Source of the DNA: Malachius bipustulatus
Lineage: Eukaryota; Arthropoda; Insecta; Coleoptera; Melyridae
DNA length: 64,000 nucleotides
Assembly: GCA_910589415.1 (NCBI GenBank)
Contig: OU342632.1
Span: 19,223,507-19,287,506 of the forward strand
Direction: 5' to 3'
Shown here: positions 1 to 12,587 of the stretch, in pieces
Layout: every line of letters begins with the position of its first letter
Position numbering within the stretch: the stretch's first letter is position 1
Notes under the pieces: generated by a model
Database searches by the model: none
What the model saw: the letters and a program-made list of their open reading frames with translations, nothing else
What the model was told of the DNA's origin: nothing
Program-made: the position numbers and the translations under genes

Positions 1-429
1 GTAGGAAAAAGGGTGAAAATGTGTCAATTCTATAACCGTTTATGAGTCCATTTTTGAAGAAGTTGAATCGAAATTTTCAATTTTTTTTGCTTTAACATAT
101 AATTTGATGTCTTAGCTTCAATTCGCCTCGAGTAATGTAGCACTTTAAACGAAAAACAAAAAAGTTTTTCGCTTGTGCAAAATTAGCTTGCACTTATTAA
201 ATCGATGAAATGGTTCGCAATTTCTTTTTTATTTTTTTTCACATTCAATTATGAATGGTTCTGAAAATTAGAAGAGCAAACGCAACAACAATTAAATCAC
301 CTACATGCAGGTGAAAAAAGTATTCAAATTGGTTTTTTAATAACAAAGATACGACCAGTTTAAAAAATAAAATGTGTAGGATGAAGTATTGGACGTACTA
401 CATATACCTACTCGGTCATCGCTACAAAT

Positions 430-515
430 TTGAAAGGTCCCTTGACTGAGTTTGTTAGGCAAGGGTATCCTTGCCTAAATAGTAAACTGTTGATGTGGGT
501 TCGAAACCACGAGAG
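430..515 (+). repeat. possible tRNA-derived SINE head (box B present)
   Basis: Contains an exact pol III B-box-like motif, GGTTCGAAACC, at about 499-509, followed closely by a T-run. A weak A-box-like stretch (TTGACTGAGT...TAGG) lies some 50 bases upstream. The segment does not fold cleanly into a tRNA, so a SINE head or degraded tRNA relic is more likely than a working tRNA gene. Neither target duplications nor a tail could be defined. Confidence 0.3.
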
Positions 516-974
516 TGGGTTATTCTTTTTTTTTTTGGTAGGTAGGTGGTTTTCCGCTTTTCCCCCCAACAAATCGGATTATTTTTTTTTATTTTTAATT
601 TTATATAAAATTTTATATTTTCACGCGCTTATGAGATCTGATTGACGTCATTGTGCCGATTTGACGAAAATAGGACCGCCTCTACTATTATATCTTGTGT
701 AAGTCATTGCTTCACTCGGAAAACGAAAACATCACATTTATCACATTATCGGTCCTTTATTTCGCTCTTTTATTGCTATTACAATTTTGTACAGAGCACA
801 ACACATTGTTGTATATCGAATAAACTGATTATTAAAACACCACATTTTTTCTTCTTTGTTTTTTTTTCTTTGTGCTAGATCTATACATATATTATGTTAT
901 GTGATAGATTGTTATAAGTAGTATTACGGCTTTATTTATTATATTAAAAGTGTTTATTACTACATGGATGTCCC

Positions 975-1385
975 ATTTAAAAAGAACTGGGTAGGTACAT
1001 GGGAATCTCTGAAACGATAAGAGATACAGGGTCAGATAAATTAGAGAAAATTGCATATTTTCATTATTATTAAGAATCTGAAACAAAATATTTGTAAACC
1101 TCAGGACGCTGCTGAAATATCCTGCAAAAATGGAAAATTAAAAATTAAGATATCCTATTTTATGAAAGAAGTTATATTTTTTAATGTCATTCGATATTTA
1201 AAAAATCAGGAAAACCAAAAATTTTAATCGTCTTTTTCGAATTTTCGAACAAAATAAGCTCTGTTTAACCGAAAGTGATAAATAACCATTAAAGCAAGCA
1301 ATGTGACGTCATTTTGCGACTACATACGACGTCATTCCGTGATAAAACTTTTTTATTCGAAAAAAAGAAGACGATAATTTTGAAT
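975..1385 (+). repeat. dispersed repeat family A, copy 1
   Basis: Shares landmarks such as 'aaattagagaaaa', 'ttattaagaatctgaaac' and 'gctgaaatatcctgc', in the same order, with 41225-41320 and 57440-57980. Divergence is clear, so these are old copies. No coding capacity or clean termini seen. Confidence 0.5.
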
Positions 1386-1806
1386 TTTTTTTTTAATGTG
1401 ATAGCTTTTTGGTAGCCCTTATATCTTGTGATCCACAAAATTTTTCATCAACTATTGCCTTGAATAAAATTAAGCATGTCTGCCAGATAAAACACAAACA
1501 ATCGGTAGGTGTGTAAAGGCCGGTCCAGACGCAACGACTAATTGAACGACATGTCGAATCAGACAAAATGAATCAAGTAAAATGTGAATAAGTGAACTAC
1601 TCCAATCAAAGATCTACAAATCATAGAACAATAAATAAAAACATGACTGGACTTGCACTGCATAATGAACTTTGTACTTTGTTGAGTAAAGAAACTAACC
1701 TGGAACAGTAACGACATCTGCTGAGTATGTGTGGTGCTGAGCTTACTACTAATTTCATTTGGCATTGGTTGTATTTCAAGGAGGATGAAAAACGTGAGTC
1801 GTTGTA

Positions 1807-1866
1807 GGGTACCTGTATTACCGACACTGACGCTTACGAGCCCTAGTGTCGGTAATACAGGTACCC
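1807..1866. mobile_element. 60-bp palindromic mini-MITE (TA target site)
   Basis: A perfect 22-bp inverted repeat beginning GGGTACCTGTATTACCGA flanks a 16-base spacer. The unit is bounded by TA on both sides (1805-1806, 1867-1868), the Tc1/mariner target-site signature. The TIR is shared with the 607-bp element at 32649-33255 and the 57-bp palindrome at 53866-53922. This copy is essentially two TIRs with almost no interior. Confidence 0.75.
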
Positions 1867-1868
1867 TA

Positions 1869-3119
1869 AGTCGTTATCTCAGAAACACAAAATATTATTA
1901 TGTCTCTCTGAACGAGGATAAAATAACAATTCAATTTGACGTTTCAGTTCGAGTTTAAGTTTTATAATTTACCATTTTATAATAATTTCACTTCCAATTC
2001 GAACCAACGCACAAACAATAACAGAATTTATTAAGAATAGTGGTCAAAAATGGCATATGAATCATAAAAAAGTGGCAATAAGGTAGGTGTTTAGTAATAT
2101 ACCAGTATATTCATCAGGTTATTAAATTGTAGTTATGAATTATTGCTTTTCGCAATAAATCTTTAATATTTTAATGATACTGACATGAATTGAAATTAAA
2201 TATGACACAATGAGAATTGGAACTACTAAAGTTATTTTAAAATTATTATTTTAGTAAAATGAGCTCAGAAATGACTACAATAGCCATCTCTCTCTTCCAA
2301 GGCGCTAGTTGATGAAAAATTTTGTGGATCACACGATATAATGTGTTTAATACAATACCGAATAACACGAAAAAAACAACATTAGGTATGTCCGTAAGAA
2401 AAACAAAATTTGACTATGAAAGCTCTAGGGTTTAGTTGACCGTGAAAATTTTTATATCATCAGATGGATAGCTGTTGACGACTTATGCAAGCCTACAAAA
2501 AATTAGTACTCGCACGGTAGGTACATGGTACACTATAATATTATGCGACTATGGAAAATTACAGAAAGCCAATTTAAAATGCGGTTAAAATATTCATAAT
2601 TGAATCGCATAAAAATACACTATTTCTGCGATTGATGCGCAAGAAGGTTTTTTTATTTAATATCAACTAATTTCTAAAGAATAACTAACAAGATGAGATA
2701 TACTATTCATCTCTGAATCGGGGAAAATACGGGTGAAAAAAGGACAATACAATTTCCTGGAATTAGATTTTTCCCATTCAATATTCAATAGAATTTGCAT
2801 CCCTGTCCAAAGGGATAATAAGTGAAAAGTCCAGCTTCGAAAAAATCGCAATAAATTAATATTTTATGTAACCTGGAAGAAAAGAATTATTTTGAGGAGG
2901 TGCTTATTGATTGTTGATCTGAATCAATTTTTGTTATTTTTTTTTAAGCCAATGTGATCAGATTTTCTTTTCTGAAAGTGGCATAAAAACTTAATTTGCA
3001 TGTTTTCTGTCATTTGAAAAAGGGAATTTTATTAGGAAGTCTACAAACTTCTACCATATGTAGAGGAAGTAGGTACCTTAAGTACCTTACTAAAAGTTGC
3101 TTGAGTTCAATAATTAGAC
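1869..3119. other. intergenic, nothing recognised
   Basis: AT-rich sequence with no supported gene, RNA or repeat boundary. Open frames are short and lack recognisable domains. Confidence 0.5.
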
Positions 3120-3840
3120 AGATCCGGAAATGGAACCATTCTCCAGGTTATAATGATCTCGAAGGTAGGTCAGGGTTTCCAACGCCACCCTGGATAAACT
3201 TGAAATTCGGTAGATAATGAAATCGGACTTCTAATCTAGAACTTCTAGCCCGGAACTTCCAAAAACCCTGTCAATATTGGTAAAAAAGAACTATTTTATT
3301 AAATAATTCGGCCGATAGAAATAGCGAACTACTTACTCGTGAAAATATTCCTCAATTTATTACGGACCCGTTTTCACTAGGGTTTCTTTTCTCGACAACT
3401 ACAATATTTATTATGAATTATAAAAATATTAGTTAGAAACTAACACCGAATTTCCGTGTTCAAACAGAAAGTGCACCATCGCTGCAGGTCTGACGGACAA
3501 CTCTGAACGTCCTAGTTCTGTCTCTCTTTTCCCGCGAAATGCGACTTAATTTCTGCAACATCATCTAGCCGTTGTTGTCGTTTTTATTTCATATTCACCT
3601 CTACCCGTTATTTTCATGACAGTCTGTCCCACGACTCGAATCTAATCTTTTAGGGAAAATTGCACCTTATGCCAACAGTTTCTACCTCTGACAGACAGCT
3701 GTTAAACGAGATTCATCACTATCGACTGTTTTATAAACTTTCTTATTATAAGTAAAATTCACTTATTCACTTTTCGCATTTTTGATGCCATAAAATAAAT
3801 ATGGAACGAAGCTAACTGAACTACATATCAAAATACTGAG
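3120..3840 (+). repeat. dispersed repeat family B, copy 1
   Basis: Direct-orientation match to about 55440-56070. Shared landmarks include 'gcgaactacttactcgtgaaaat', 'ttcccgcgaaat', 'tagggaaaattgcacctt', 'ttcacttattcacttttcgc' and 'gaagctaactgaactacat'. Copy 1 has extra sequence near 3465-3520. No protein domain is visible; probably a non-autonomous transposable element. Confidence 0.6.
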
Positions 3841-5404
3841 AAAAAATTTGGGATCAATTTAATTCTTCGTCTGGCTTGGGTATTTTTTTGCCTCTACTCG
3901 AGTATTGATTCCCTTCCTCTTGTACAGTCAATTGTTGACGAATGTTTATAAATTGTACAGTTGAATACCTCATTCTCAAGACTTATAAAATTTCCCTACA
4001 AAATCGTAATTAATCCTTTCTTAAAAATAGTAGCAAGCAAGGCATGCTACACTGAGAAGTTCACCCTGTATGCGATTTAAAAAAATGTAATTTATTCATA
4101 AAAAAAATTACTACAATAATTAGAGAACGCAGATCGAATGATTTGAGAAAATTGAATAATTTCACCCAATTTATTGGAATTTGGATCGAGTGCATGGCTT
4201 GAGTTAGGTATATGAACAGGTGATGAACAAATAACCAAATTTGCATTTTAAATAATAATTACATATGGACCCTGACCACACGCGTGGGTGGCAATATTCA
4301 TTATTCATTAATTAAATTCACAACGTTTTGCATAGGCACTATTAATTATAATATTATTCGTTTATTTATTTACAATATCCCTTTGCCTATTACTATTTAA
4401 TCAAAACACATGCAGAGCCATATCAATGTGAGCCCCTTAGAAATTCGCGGCATTTCATTTATAATTCAAGAAGAGACTGAAACTTTGAAACAAATAATTG
4501 GCGTCATAGAGGTTGCAAGGAGGGGTAGTATCAGTATCTAGTTGTCTACAGGGTTATCAGTAACAAGTGGCTGTGATAAACTTCACTTTTTATTAAGAGT
4601 GGTAAATTTTCTTACTGCATTGGAAATTCCAAAAGAAATACGCAAAATTATAAGAGCACAAGGGTCCCCAATGCCAGTAGATTTATGCGAAATATGTAAG
4701 CGTCGAATGTAACTATGGACCAAGCGCCACAGTCATATCGTTTATATAACTTCACTACACATTTTGGGATCACCTCTATCAAATTTCCCGTTTCAGGAGA
4801 GTCCGAGGGAAATCAGAGAGATCAGAGCTCAGAGGGAAATCAAATGTATGATTATTAAGGTGCGCCACCAACCCTTTTCACAAGTCCCCATAAAACCACA
4901 GAAATCTTACATTCCTAAAGTGAAATCTGCGGCCTGAAACGTAATAAGAAGATTTGAAAGAAACTTTGAAAAAACATCTCAGATTTTCCTTAATTTTTTA
5001 TAAACACACCTTGGGAAGAAAAATTTAGCCACCCCCAGACAGGACTTGGTTATGGTTATTCTCGTTTTTCTACGAATCTGTAATTATCACGAAAAAAGGA
5101 ATGTCATTAAAAATATTCTCCATTAAATTCTACAAAAAATCTCATGGACGATTTGTCTATTTCCCACCCTTTTCTCTCTATCGGCGTTCACTGTAGGGGG
5201 TAGTTTAGTGCGCTTGCGGCGTAAAGTCGGTCCTGCGCGATTTTTCACAGCTATAGTATCTCCAAAATGGCTACTTTGACTTCAAAAATAGCCATCGTGA
5301 TACTTGTAGAGCAGATTCACCTCTACAAGACTTATGTCTTACTTAATTGTACATTTGATTCCTTTTTTTTTCACCCTTGAATCATCTTCAAGTGTCAAAG
5401 TACT
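3841..5404. other. intergenic, nothing recognised
   Basis: No gene or bounded repeat supported. Codon structure is absent and the longest open frames are about 60 codons. Confidence 0.5.
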
Positions 5405-5620
5405 GACTTAGTCAGTTCAGTTCTCAAGTTGGCACCACTAAGTGTGAATTTTACTGCAAAAAGTTACGACAAATATTTTAAAAATTGGTATTTTTTGGGA
5501 GGGTGGGCAAACGAAAATTTTGATTGGATAAACTTGGACAAATCGTGAACAAACGAATGTCGTGTGCATTTTATAAAAATTCGCCCTCAGGGGTGCCAAC
5601 TTCACTGACCTGACTTAGTC
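5405..5620. mobile_element. MITE with about 30-bp imperfect TIRs
   Basis: The left end GACTTAGTCAGTTCAG...AAGTTGGCACC is matched in inverted orientation by GGTGCCAACTTCACTGACCTGACTTAGTC at the right end. The roughly 155-base interior has no coding potential. Superfamily not assigned. Confidence 0.55.
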
Positions 5621-5859
5621 TACATCAGAGCTTTTTGAAGCTTTTTAGCGGGGAACTACTCCCGTTTTTCTTCATAAAAAGTCTTCATAAGCGTATACTA
5701 ATTAGTCTTAAAGGAAAAACCTCATTTATATGACCCTTATATGACTATGAGAAGCTCTTATACTGCCAAAAGAAAAAACTATTAAGACATTCAATTTCGA
5801 GGACAACTTTATCACGGAACTGTCAATGAAAGAGGAATGGAACAACAACTCCAACTACA

Positions 5860-6620
5860 CTCTCAAAGAAGGTACTATAATGGTACACAGACGGCTCTAA
5901 AACTGTCGAGAGAACCGAGGCAGAAGTCAACCAAGTACTAACTCCAAATCTATGGGAACATCCCCATTAAATCATACTTCAAGCGAAATTACACACCTGA
6001 AACTACGAATTATTGACGATAGTCAAATAGTCCACCATCAGCTCCAAAATGGCTTGGAAGTGCCTAGAAAAACTCGACGAATTAGGCAAGAAAAATAAAC
6101 TACCTCAAATAATGAAATTGAGGGAAATGAACGTGCCCCCTCATTTTGGCAAGAACATCAACATTCTTTATAGGACCATGCAGAACCACTCAGTGGTTCG
6201 AGGACACCTTCTTCAAGACAGAAACTCGAAAGGAAGAAGAAAAACGGATCTCAACCCTCTCGTGAGGGTTGAGACAAGTTAAATAAATCCTCGGGAACTT
6301 CAACCCAGACAGGGTTAAGATACTCTCCAAATTAGTAAGGAACATCTCAGAACAATCACCTGACGTTGTAAACTCAAGGAACACCCGAGGAAGTTGGGAA
6401 TAGAAGAGAACGGCGTCTTCAGAACTCAAAAGAAGAAACACCAGCTGGAAGCAGATATACCTACCAGATCTTAATTCTATCAAAATCCTGAAATTTCTCC
6501 ATCAGGAAACGGACTTGGGGAGAGTGATTCATTAATGGGATTCCATACCAGGGGGAAACACACATTAGAGGGGACATAATAGATATCTTAGTTCGCATTA
6601 GTGTTAGTGACTAAATCACC
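5860..6620 (+). pseudogene. degraded LINE 3' end (RNase H and C-terminal region)
   Basis: Broken frames show a WYTDGSKT-like RNase H start near 5883. About 60 codons on comes a WKCLEKLDELGKKN stretch (ORF starting 6049) typical of the RNase H of Jockey/I-type non-LTR retrotransposons. Further down (about 6330-6480) are pieces resembling the C-terminal region of such ORF2 proteins (SKEHLRTIT, KEHPRKLG). Several frameshifts and stops separate them, so this is a dead fragment. The 5' reverse-transcriptase part is not seen. Assignment rests on motif resemblance only. Confidence 0.5.
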
Positions 6621-6852
6621 CTACTACCATAATTATTGTCCATTTTTTTATACAAGAGCCTTTATCTATTAAAGTTTGTCGATTAGCTTGTAAATAAGCT
6701 TGAAAAAAGAAATTACTTTATCGGTTTAATAAGAGGAGTGTTATTATAGCGTCATTACTTTCATCGAATGTAATGAAGGTTGTTTTGTTCGTGCATGTGA
6801 GGGCAAGACCGACAAGTACCTAACAGCATGTTTGAGTGATAACAGAGTCACG

Positions 6853-7059
6853 ATGGAGTATGATGTGTGGCTGCCAAAATTCCCTGGGGACGCAAGGGGC
6901 TCGTTAAATGACGACCGCGAAGATGGAACTGATAGTCCTGATAATAATCAACAAGAATTATTACAAACGTTCAATGCCGCATACAGCGAATTTAAAAAAT
7001 TACTACAATTATGTAAACAAAGTACTTATATAACGGACACGGTTTTCTGGACGAGGTAG
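6853..7059 (+). CDS. hypothetical ORF or first exon, unrecognised
   Basis: A 68-residue open frame from an ATG, with an acidic, Asn/Gln-rich middle (DDREDGTDSPDNNQQE) followed by a possible helix (FNAAYSEFKKLLQLCK). Base composition is less AT-rich than its surroundings, which hints at coding. Possible splice donors follow (GAG|GTAGTT overlapping the frame end at about 7057, GGTGAGTC near 7111), so it could be a 5' exon. No downstream exon was recognised and I do not recognise the protein. It could equally be chance. Confidence 0.22.
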   Translation: MEYDVWLPKFPGDARGSLNDDREDGTDSPDNNQQELLQTFNAAYSEFKKLLQLCKQSTYITDTVFWTR

Positions 7060-9369
7060 TTATGGACAGTTGATCAGATAATCCAGTGAGCGAGGCAATC
7101 TGGAAAAAACACGGTGAGTCTTCGAAAAAATCGTTTTTTTTATAACTTTTGAAGCTGCAAAAATATCGTATACACCTCGAGATTAAAGAGTTTTTCTTGA
7201 GCTGCTCCTCGATTATTATAACTCAATTGACCATGAAATTATTAACTAGGAGTAGGTACTGCTAGGACTAGGACTGTGATTTTCTGAACCCAATAAAGAC
7301 ATTTGATCATTTGAATAGTCAAGTCTTATAATCTTAGGTAAGGATAATACGTCCGCGGTTGTGGATAAAGATATTTATTAATCCCCCGGCTTAAGAAAAC
7401 CGTCGTTCGCCCGGATTGTTGTCTTAGCCTCACGATTATAATGCAGTAGGTACTTGAGCGCCGAAATGAGTTGTTCGTGTTTAATAGGCTGTATCTAAAA
7501 TAATTTTGAATACATTATAGTAAAAACTGGGCCCTAAAACGTACTAGTGGAAGTTTAGTTATTATGTCTTAACGTTAAGGCAGCAGAATATTTTTTTTTT
7601 GTCATTTTTTGGTCCCCGCGACCTCGTTACCGAAAAACGCCGTTTTTTCTTACGTTGTGTCTCCGCTATCAAAGCAAACAATTAAAATTCACTTCACTTT
7701 ATTGCAGGATAATTCTGTGATTAATACCATGAAAGTCACTCTTCACGAGTATCTCCTTCTCGAGCGAGCTCCCCCATATAAATTTCAAATAAAAATTTTT
7801 TAATAAAATTTAACGACTCATCCACGTTGACTTTCTGGACCCAGGAAAACTGGGTGCCCAGCGGCTACCTTCTTGTGAAGTATGGCTCTTGAAACATTTT
7901 CACAAAATCCGCTTCGTAAGACCCTCCGTGTTAGCTGGTACCTGCTCTCATTGACGCAGAGGGTCACAAATAAATAATTTTCTGGTTACTTCGATTCACT
8001 TATAACTTTGTTAGTATTAAAAATGGAACTATTCAAGAAAAGAAAAGAAATAAATCCGTCGCGGACCGACCGCTGGCCTATTTACTCGTGACGTGACCGA
8101 GTCTATCGAACAAAACTTCCTAGAAGAAAAATTCCCGAATCTTTTTCTGCAACTAAATTATAACTCATTCTCTCTCTGTACTGACAGAGGTCACTTCCTA
8201 CTATGATGTCAATTTTATTATTATTAGCCAGCTATTTCCCTATACTCATTTCCCTAGCGTATCTGGATTTATTGGCATTGTCTGTAAGAATTACGCCTCT
8301 CATACCAACTGGCAACAAGTAGTCAGACTGAATGCTCTCCTCGACTGGTCTCTGGCCGTTCAAGGGCATGAAAAAGGCCACCCATTAATACTTCTTGACT
8401 CGAAATTAAAATAAAAAAATCATATTATAATTTTCCTTTCTATTTGGAGGCTAGATTTACGAAATAAAGTTTAAAAAGAAGGATTCAAATTAATAATTAA
8501 CGGGAAAACGAACGTTACAAAACTTGTTTTAACGGTTTGTTTGAAAATGTCCCTTAGACATTAGGAATTAACAGCTTGCGGTTTCAGCATAATGGAGCAG
8601 GTAATTTGGTCTGAGTCTGTATCTGAACAATAATAATAAATAGTTGTATATTTTTTGTTGTATTTCATTAAAACAATAGACTTAATAAAAGTTAATACAA
8701 AACACAATATTTTTTACAAATTTTAACATCTACCATCTACTGTAACTTGAATATATGAAGCGTTTTCGGCCATATGTTTATAAAGCAAACAAAAAAGTTG
8801 TTTTGATGTCCCCTAATTATACCACCCCTACGGCATATTTCTGAGAGTTTTCCTGTAGACATAATATTTCACTGTACATAATATCATAATATTTTCATGT
8901 ATGTATTTATTTTATCCAATTTACGTTTTGTTGCACAAGTTATTATGTACCTAATTTATGTTTAAAGCAGACGTAATATTTTGTAGCCTCAATGATTAAT
9001 AATAATTATAACCATATTATTATATTTAAGTAAAGATTGGAAAGACGAGTCTCGAGTTTCAGTAAAACATTACCTACAGATAATTTATTATTCTCATGAA
9101 GCGTGTAAAACGTATAAATAATAATGAGATTCTTCCTTGAACTTGAACATTAAACTTTTGTAATCGGGGATTTTAGTTAATAAAGCCCTCAGCAACTTAC
9201 GTTTTAAAGACTTACGATACCTGTACATAGATGGTAGTACATATATTGTACCTATATTATGAAGCAAAGTAACAAAAACTGTTATCAACTCTACAAGAGT
9301 AATTTTAAAGATTTAGTACACAATCTTAATATTAAACTTCATACCGTAACGCATTTATGGCGTTAAAGT
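7060..9369. other. intergenic, nothing recognised
   Basis: No supported gene or bounded repeat. Slightly GC-richer patches near 7820-7980 and 8050-8400 have no open frame of note. Confidence 0.5.
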
Positions 9370-9486
9370 TTATTTAACATCTATTAAAAAATGTTCTCTC
9401 GAGCTAAAATTATTATTAGCGACCTTTTTCTTAAAAGTATCGCGTATAAATTCACGGACCTCTGTGACCGTGACAGAAAGCATCAC
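9370..9486 (-). CDS. possible terminal exon, unrecognised
   Basis: On the minus strand a pyrimidine-rich acceptor (cctttcag) is followed in frame by 38 codons with a stop at 9370 (VMLSVTVTEVREFIRDTF...). An AATAAA overlaps the stop codon region. The composition (charged, helix-like) looks more protein-like than the surroundings. No upstream exon was found, so it may be a chance ORF or a transposon relic. Confidence 0.2.
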   Translation of the reverse strand: MMLSVTVTEVREFIRDTFKKKVANNNFSSREHFLIDVK

Positions 9487-9800
9487 CTGAAAGGTGCGTC
9501 GCATGCACGAAAAGAGGATGAAGTCGAGGTGGCGTGACAATGGGGCTTTCTCATTAGTCAAGTTGAAATTAGCCATTTTTTTAGTTTTTCAAAATGTTTG
9601 TTTCAGTTTTGTGAGAAAACTGAGAACTTTATGTTCCAACTGGGCTGTTTTTACCACTCGTATGATGGCAGTCGACTGTGCTTACGCAAAATTACGTCCC
9701 ATTTTGAAGAATTATTTTTCAAAAAAAAAACTTTTCTCATTTTATTATTATTAATTTTATTTTAAAAATTTTATACCTGAAACAAAATTATTGTTATTTA

Positions 9801-10714
9801 TGAGAGCACTCTCTTTCCCAGTTGGGTTCAGTTGAAAAAAATTGCTTTCAATTTAAAAACTTGAATCAAAAATTTGAAATTCTATAGAACAAATCGTTTA
9901 ATTTATGACTTATAACTTGACTTTATGACTTATTTAAAAAAAAATTACAAAACCTACCTCGAGCTCTCTGATTTCTAAAATTTGTTAAAACTACACTCTA
10001 ATAATTTAAAACTAATTATAATTCCAAAATATTACAATAACTTTTTTTTTAACCTCTTTAGTTTTTTTATTTATCTCTCTCTCTATCTCTTGCAGTTTCT
10101 TTCTAGAAATTTCTTTTTCTAGTCTTTTGATTTTCTCTTTCACTCTCTGTCTCTCATGCTTCGTTTCACTTTTTCCTGATTTTCTAATTCTCTCTTTCTC
10201 TCTCTTCATCTCTCGCTGCTTCTCTTCTTCTTCTTTACAATTACCAAACTTCCTTAAACCTGTCTCTCACAGGTTCTCCAAAATTATTTTCCTGCTTCTC
10301 CTTCCTTTTTAAATATAATTTTAAGTTCAAAATTTTCTTGATGTCTTCTTTCACTTCTTTTCAAATTAATTTTCTTTATTTCCATAAAGTAATTGTTCTT
10401 CTCCTCTATTTCTTTCTGGCAACTTTTTTTATTTATAGCTCATTCCCTTCTGATTTCTTCACGTTCTCCTTGCTATCTCTTTGTTATTCTCTTTTTATGC
10501 TTCCAAATAATTATTTTTCACCTTTTTGTTACTTTTTTCTGACAATTACTCTTCAAATTCCAATCTAATTAATTTTTTGCGTTGATATCAACATCCTTCC
10601 CCTTAATTTTTTCGTCTTCCTTGATTTTTTTATTACAATACAAACAATTCCTTTCTGACATATCTAAACTTGAAATCACTATTTATCTTCAACTAAACTT
10701 AATTTTTCATAACA
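9801..10714 (+). repeat. left LTR (5' LTR by primer-site position)
   Basis: About 914 bp, beginning TGAGAGCACTC and ending ...CATAACA, two bases before the primer-binding site. Strongly pyrimidine-rich on this strand (CT-repeats near 10075-10260). Its reverse complement matches 14085-14959. Open frames on the purine-rich strand, including a Lys/Arg/Glu-rich 65-codon one, are a composition effect. Confidence 0.65.
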
Positions 10715-10716
10715 AT

Positions 10717-10734
10717 TGGCGCCCAACGTGGGGC
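10717..10734 (+). promoter_or_regulatory. tRNA-Lys primer-binding site
   Basis: TGGCGCCCAACGTGGGGC is the classic complement of the 3' end of tRNA-Lys(1,2) used to prime reverse transcription in many retroviruses and LTR elements. It sits two bases after the CA end of the left arm, the expected position. An exact 18-nt match by chance is very unlikely. Confidence 0.85.
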
Positions 10735-11605
10735 ACTCTCTTTTAATTATTCAAAGGTTTGAAAATTTTAAATCAAAATTTAGTTTATTAGTTAGATTAA
10801 TATACAGGGTGTCTCTGAAAGGTGCGGAAAAAAAGCTACCACAAATTCCTGAGGCCTAAATAAGCCGATCTAACCCAATTTATCTCCGTCCAAAAGTGGA
10901 TGATTTCGGAGATACAGGGTGTCAAAAGTTCAATTTGGTTTCCGTTTTTCTTAAATAACTTTTTTAATAATTGGTATATTTTCACAATATTCGGCTGAAG
11001 GGGCTTTTGTGGGGTGAAAAATTAAAAACTGCAATAATTTTTATTGTAAAATTTAGAGGGCGCCACCTGCGGTACCTTGAACACATTCAAAACGAACTAT
11101 CTTTTTTGAGCCACTCTGTATTTAACTTTTAAATAAAAATTCTTATTCTCCAACGTCTTTTACCAAAAAAAGGCATACGTGGTAATAGTTGATTTGAGCA
11201 GCCGTTTCTGAGATATCTGGATTTAAGAAAATCACTACGTGCATGGCCAGGCCTAAGTAAGTAATTGTATTAATTGAACACAATTTGAAGCAAAGGCGTT
11301 GAATTAAAATAACTGTCACTGAAAGCTACGAAAAAACGACTAGGTACATAAATGTGGATTTAACTTTATAGGTACTTTAGTTAAAACAGTCAATAAGAGA
11401 TTTATCAACAACAAAAATTTAGTTTAATTTAATAAAAAAAAAAAGCTTTTATCAAATGTTCAAAATGATTTCCATTTTCGTGTAGGTATACAAAGATTTA
11501 TACGTTTTAAAAAATTAAATTGAACTCTTTGGAGCATATCGTGATCATTTTTCAAAACGTCCATTCCGGTTTCAATACGTCTCCATAATTAACCTTCTGT
11601 ATATC

Positions 11606-12454
11606 CTATGGCCTAGAATACACAAGGGTTTTCAAAGTTGCCCATAAAAAGTAATCCATCGGTGTCATAGCAGGCGATCGAGCTGGCCAACTTGTGGGTG
11701 CATCATTGGCTCTACCTATCCATCTATTTGGATACTGTTCGCTCAAATAATTACGTACATTTATCGAAAAATGTGGAGGAGCACCGTCATGCATAAACCA
11801 CATTCATCTTTGAAGTTCCAAGGGCAGGGGATCAAACAAGTGTGGTAATTCGTTTTGCAGATGTTCCAAATAATTTTCGCCATTAAGTCGAGGTGGTAAA
11901 ATGACAGGACCAATTATGAAAGTGTCTATGATTCCTGCCCACACATTGATCTTAAACTCATGCTGATAATGGCTTACTTTTGATAAGTAATGGCTTACTT
12001 TAATCGCATGAGGATTTTCTCCAGCATAGACATGTACATTGTGCAAATTAGTTATGCCACTCCGCGTGAAACAGGCTTCATCTGTGAATAAAATTCCTTG
12101 TGTAAAGTTCCTATCCTGATTCTTCTTGGAAATGAACCGGCAGAAAGCTAGACGTGGTTCATAATCATGGCACAATCGTCTGGTGCTGAGTTTAGGATTT
12201 TCTTCAATCCTATTTAAAATATCTTCCTCAACCTCTGGAGTTCTTATCGTACGTGCACGACCTTAATTAATAGAAACAGGCGTAAACCTACCTTGTTTCA
12301 CGAAGATGTCTTTCATTAAAGGTTTTATGGTTTGGTAAACGACGATTCGGAAATCGTTCACTGATAATCTGCAAGATTCTAAACCATTTCCTTGGCAATA
12401 TCCAAAAACCAATAACATATCGTTCATTTCTTCATTAGTATACTGTACGGCCAT
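11606..12454 (-). pseudogene. mariner-superfamily transposase, inactivated
   Basis: Read 3' to 5', the frame runs from an N-terminal helix-turn-helix-like region (12454-12263) into a DDE domain. The catalytic-type motifs are FTDEACF (first Asp), HDGAPPHF (second Asp) and TPMDYFLW (third Asp). I count 43 residues between the second and third Asp, close to the DD41D group of insect Tc1/mariner-like transposases. In-frame stops before the GRART stretch (about 12262) and just before MWFMHDGAPPH (about 11804) break it. A short internal duplication (KVSHYLSKVSHYQ) is also visible. Non-functional as read. Confidence 0.8.
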
Positions 12455-12587
12455 TACTAAAGTAAATTTGAAAATTGTTTGACAATTATTCCAGTGTGTG
12501 CTTGAATTGTTTTTTTAGATTCGATTTGACACCAATTACTTACTTGCTTTATAGTGACAGTGATCTCGTTGATGTAAATTCGTTAAG

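Larger units (their letters stand above)
1..1804. other. intergenic, AT-rich
   Basis: No convincing gene. The stretch holds a possible tRNA-like/SINE piece near 430-515 and a copy of a dispersed repeat at about 975-1385, both listed separately. The open frames here are short and rich in homopolymer runs, as expected by chance in AT-rich DNA. Confidence 0.6.

Noticed and set aside
10012..10568. Lys/Arg/Glu-rich and Phe/Ser/Leu-rich ORFs in the LTR arms
   Set aside because: Produced by purine/pyrimidine strand bias of the LTR; no domain seen.
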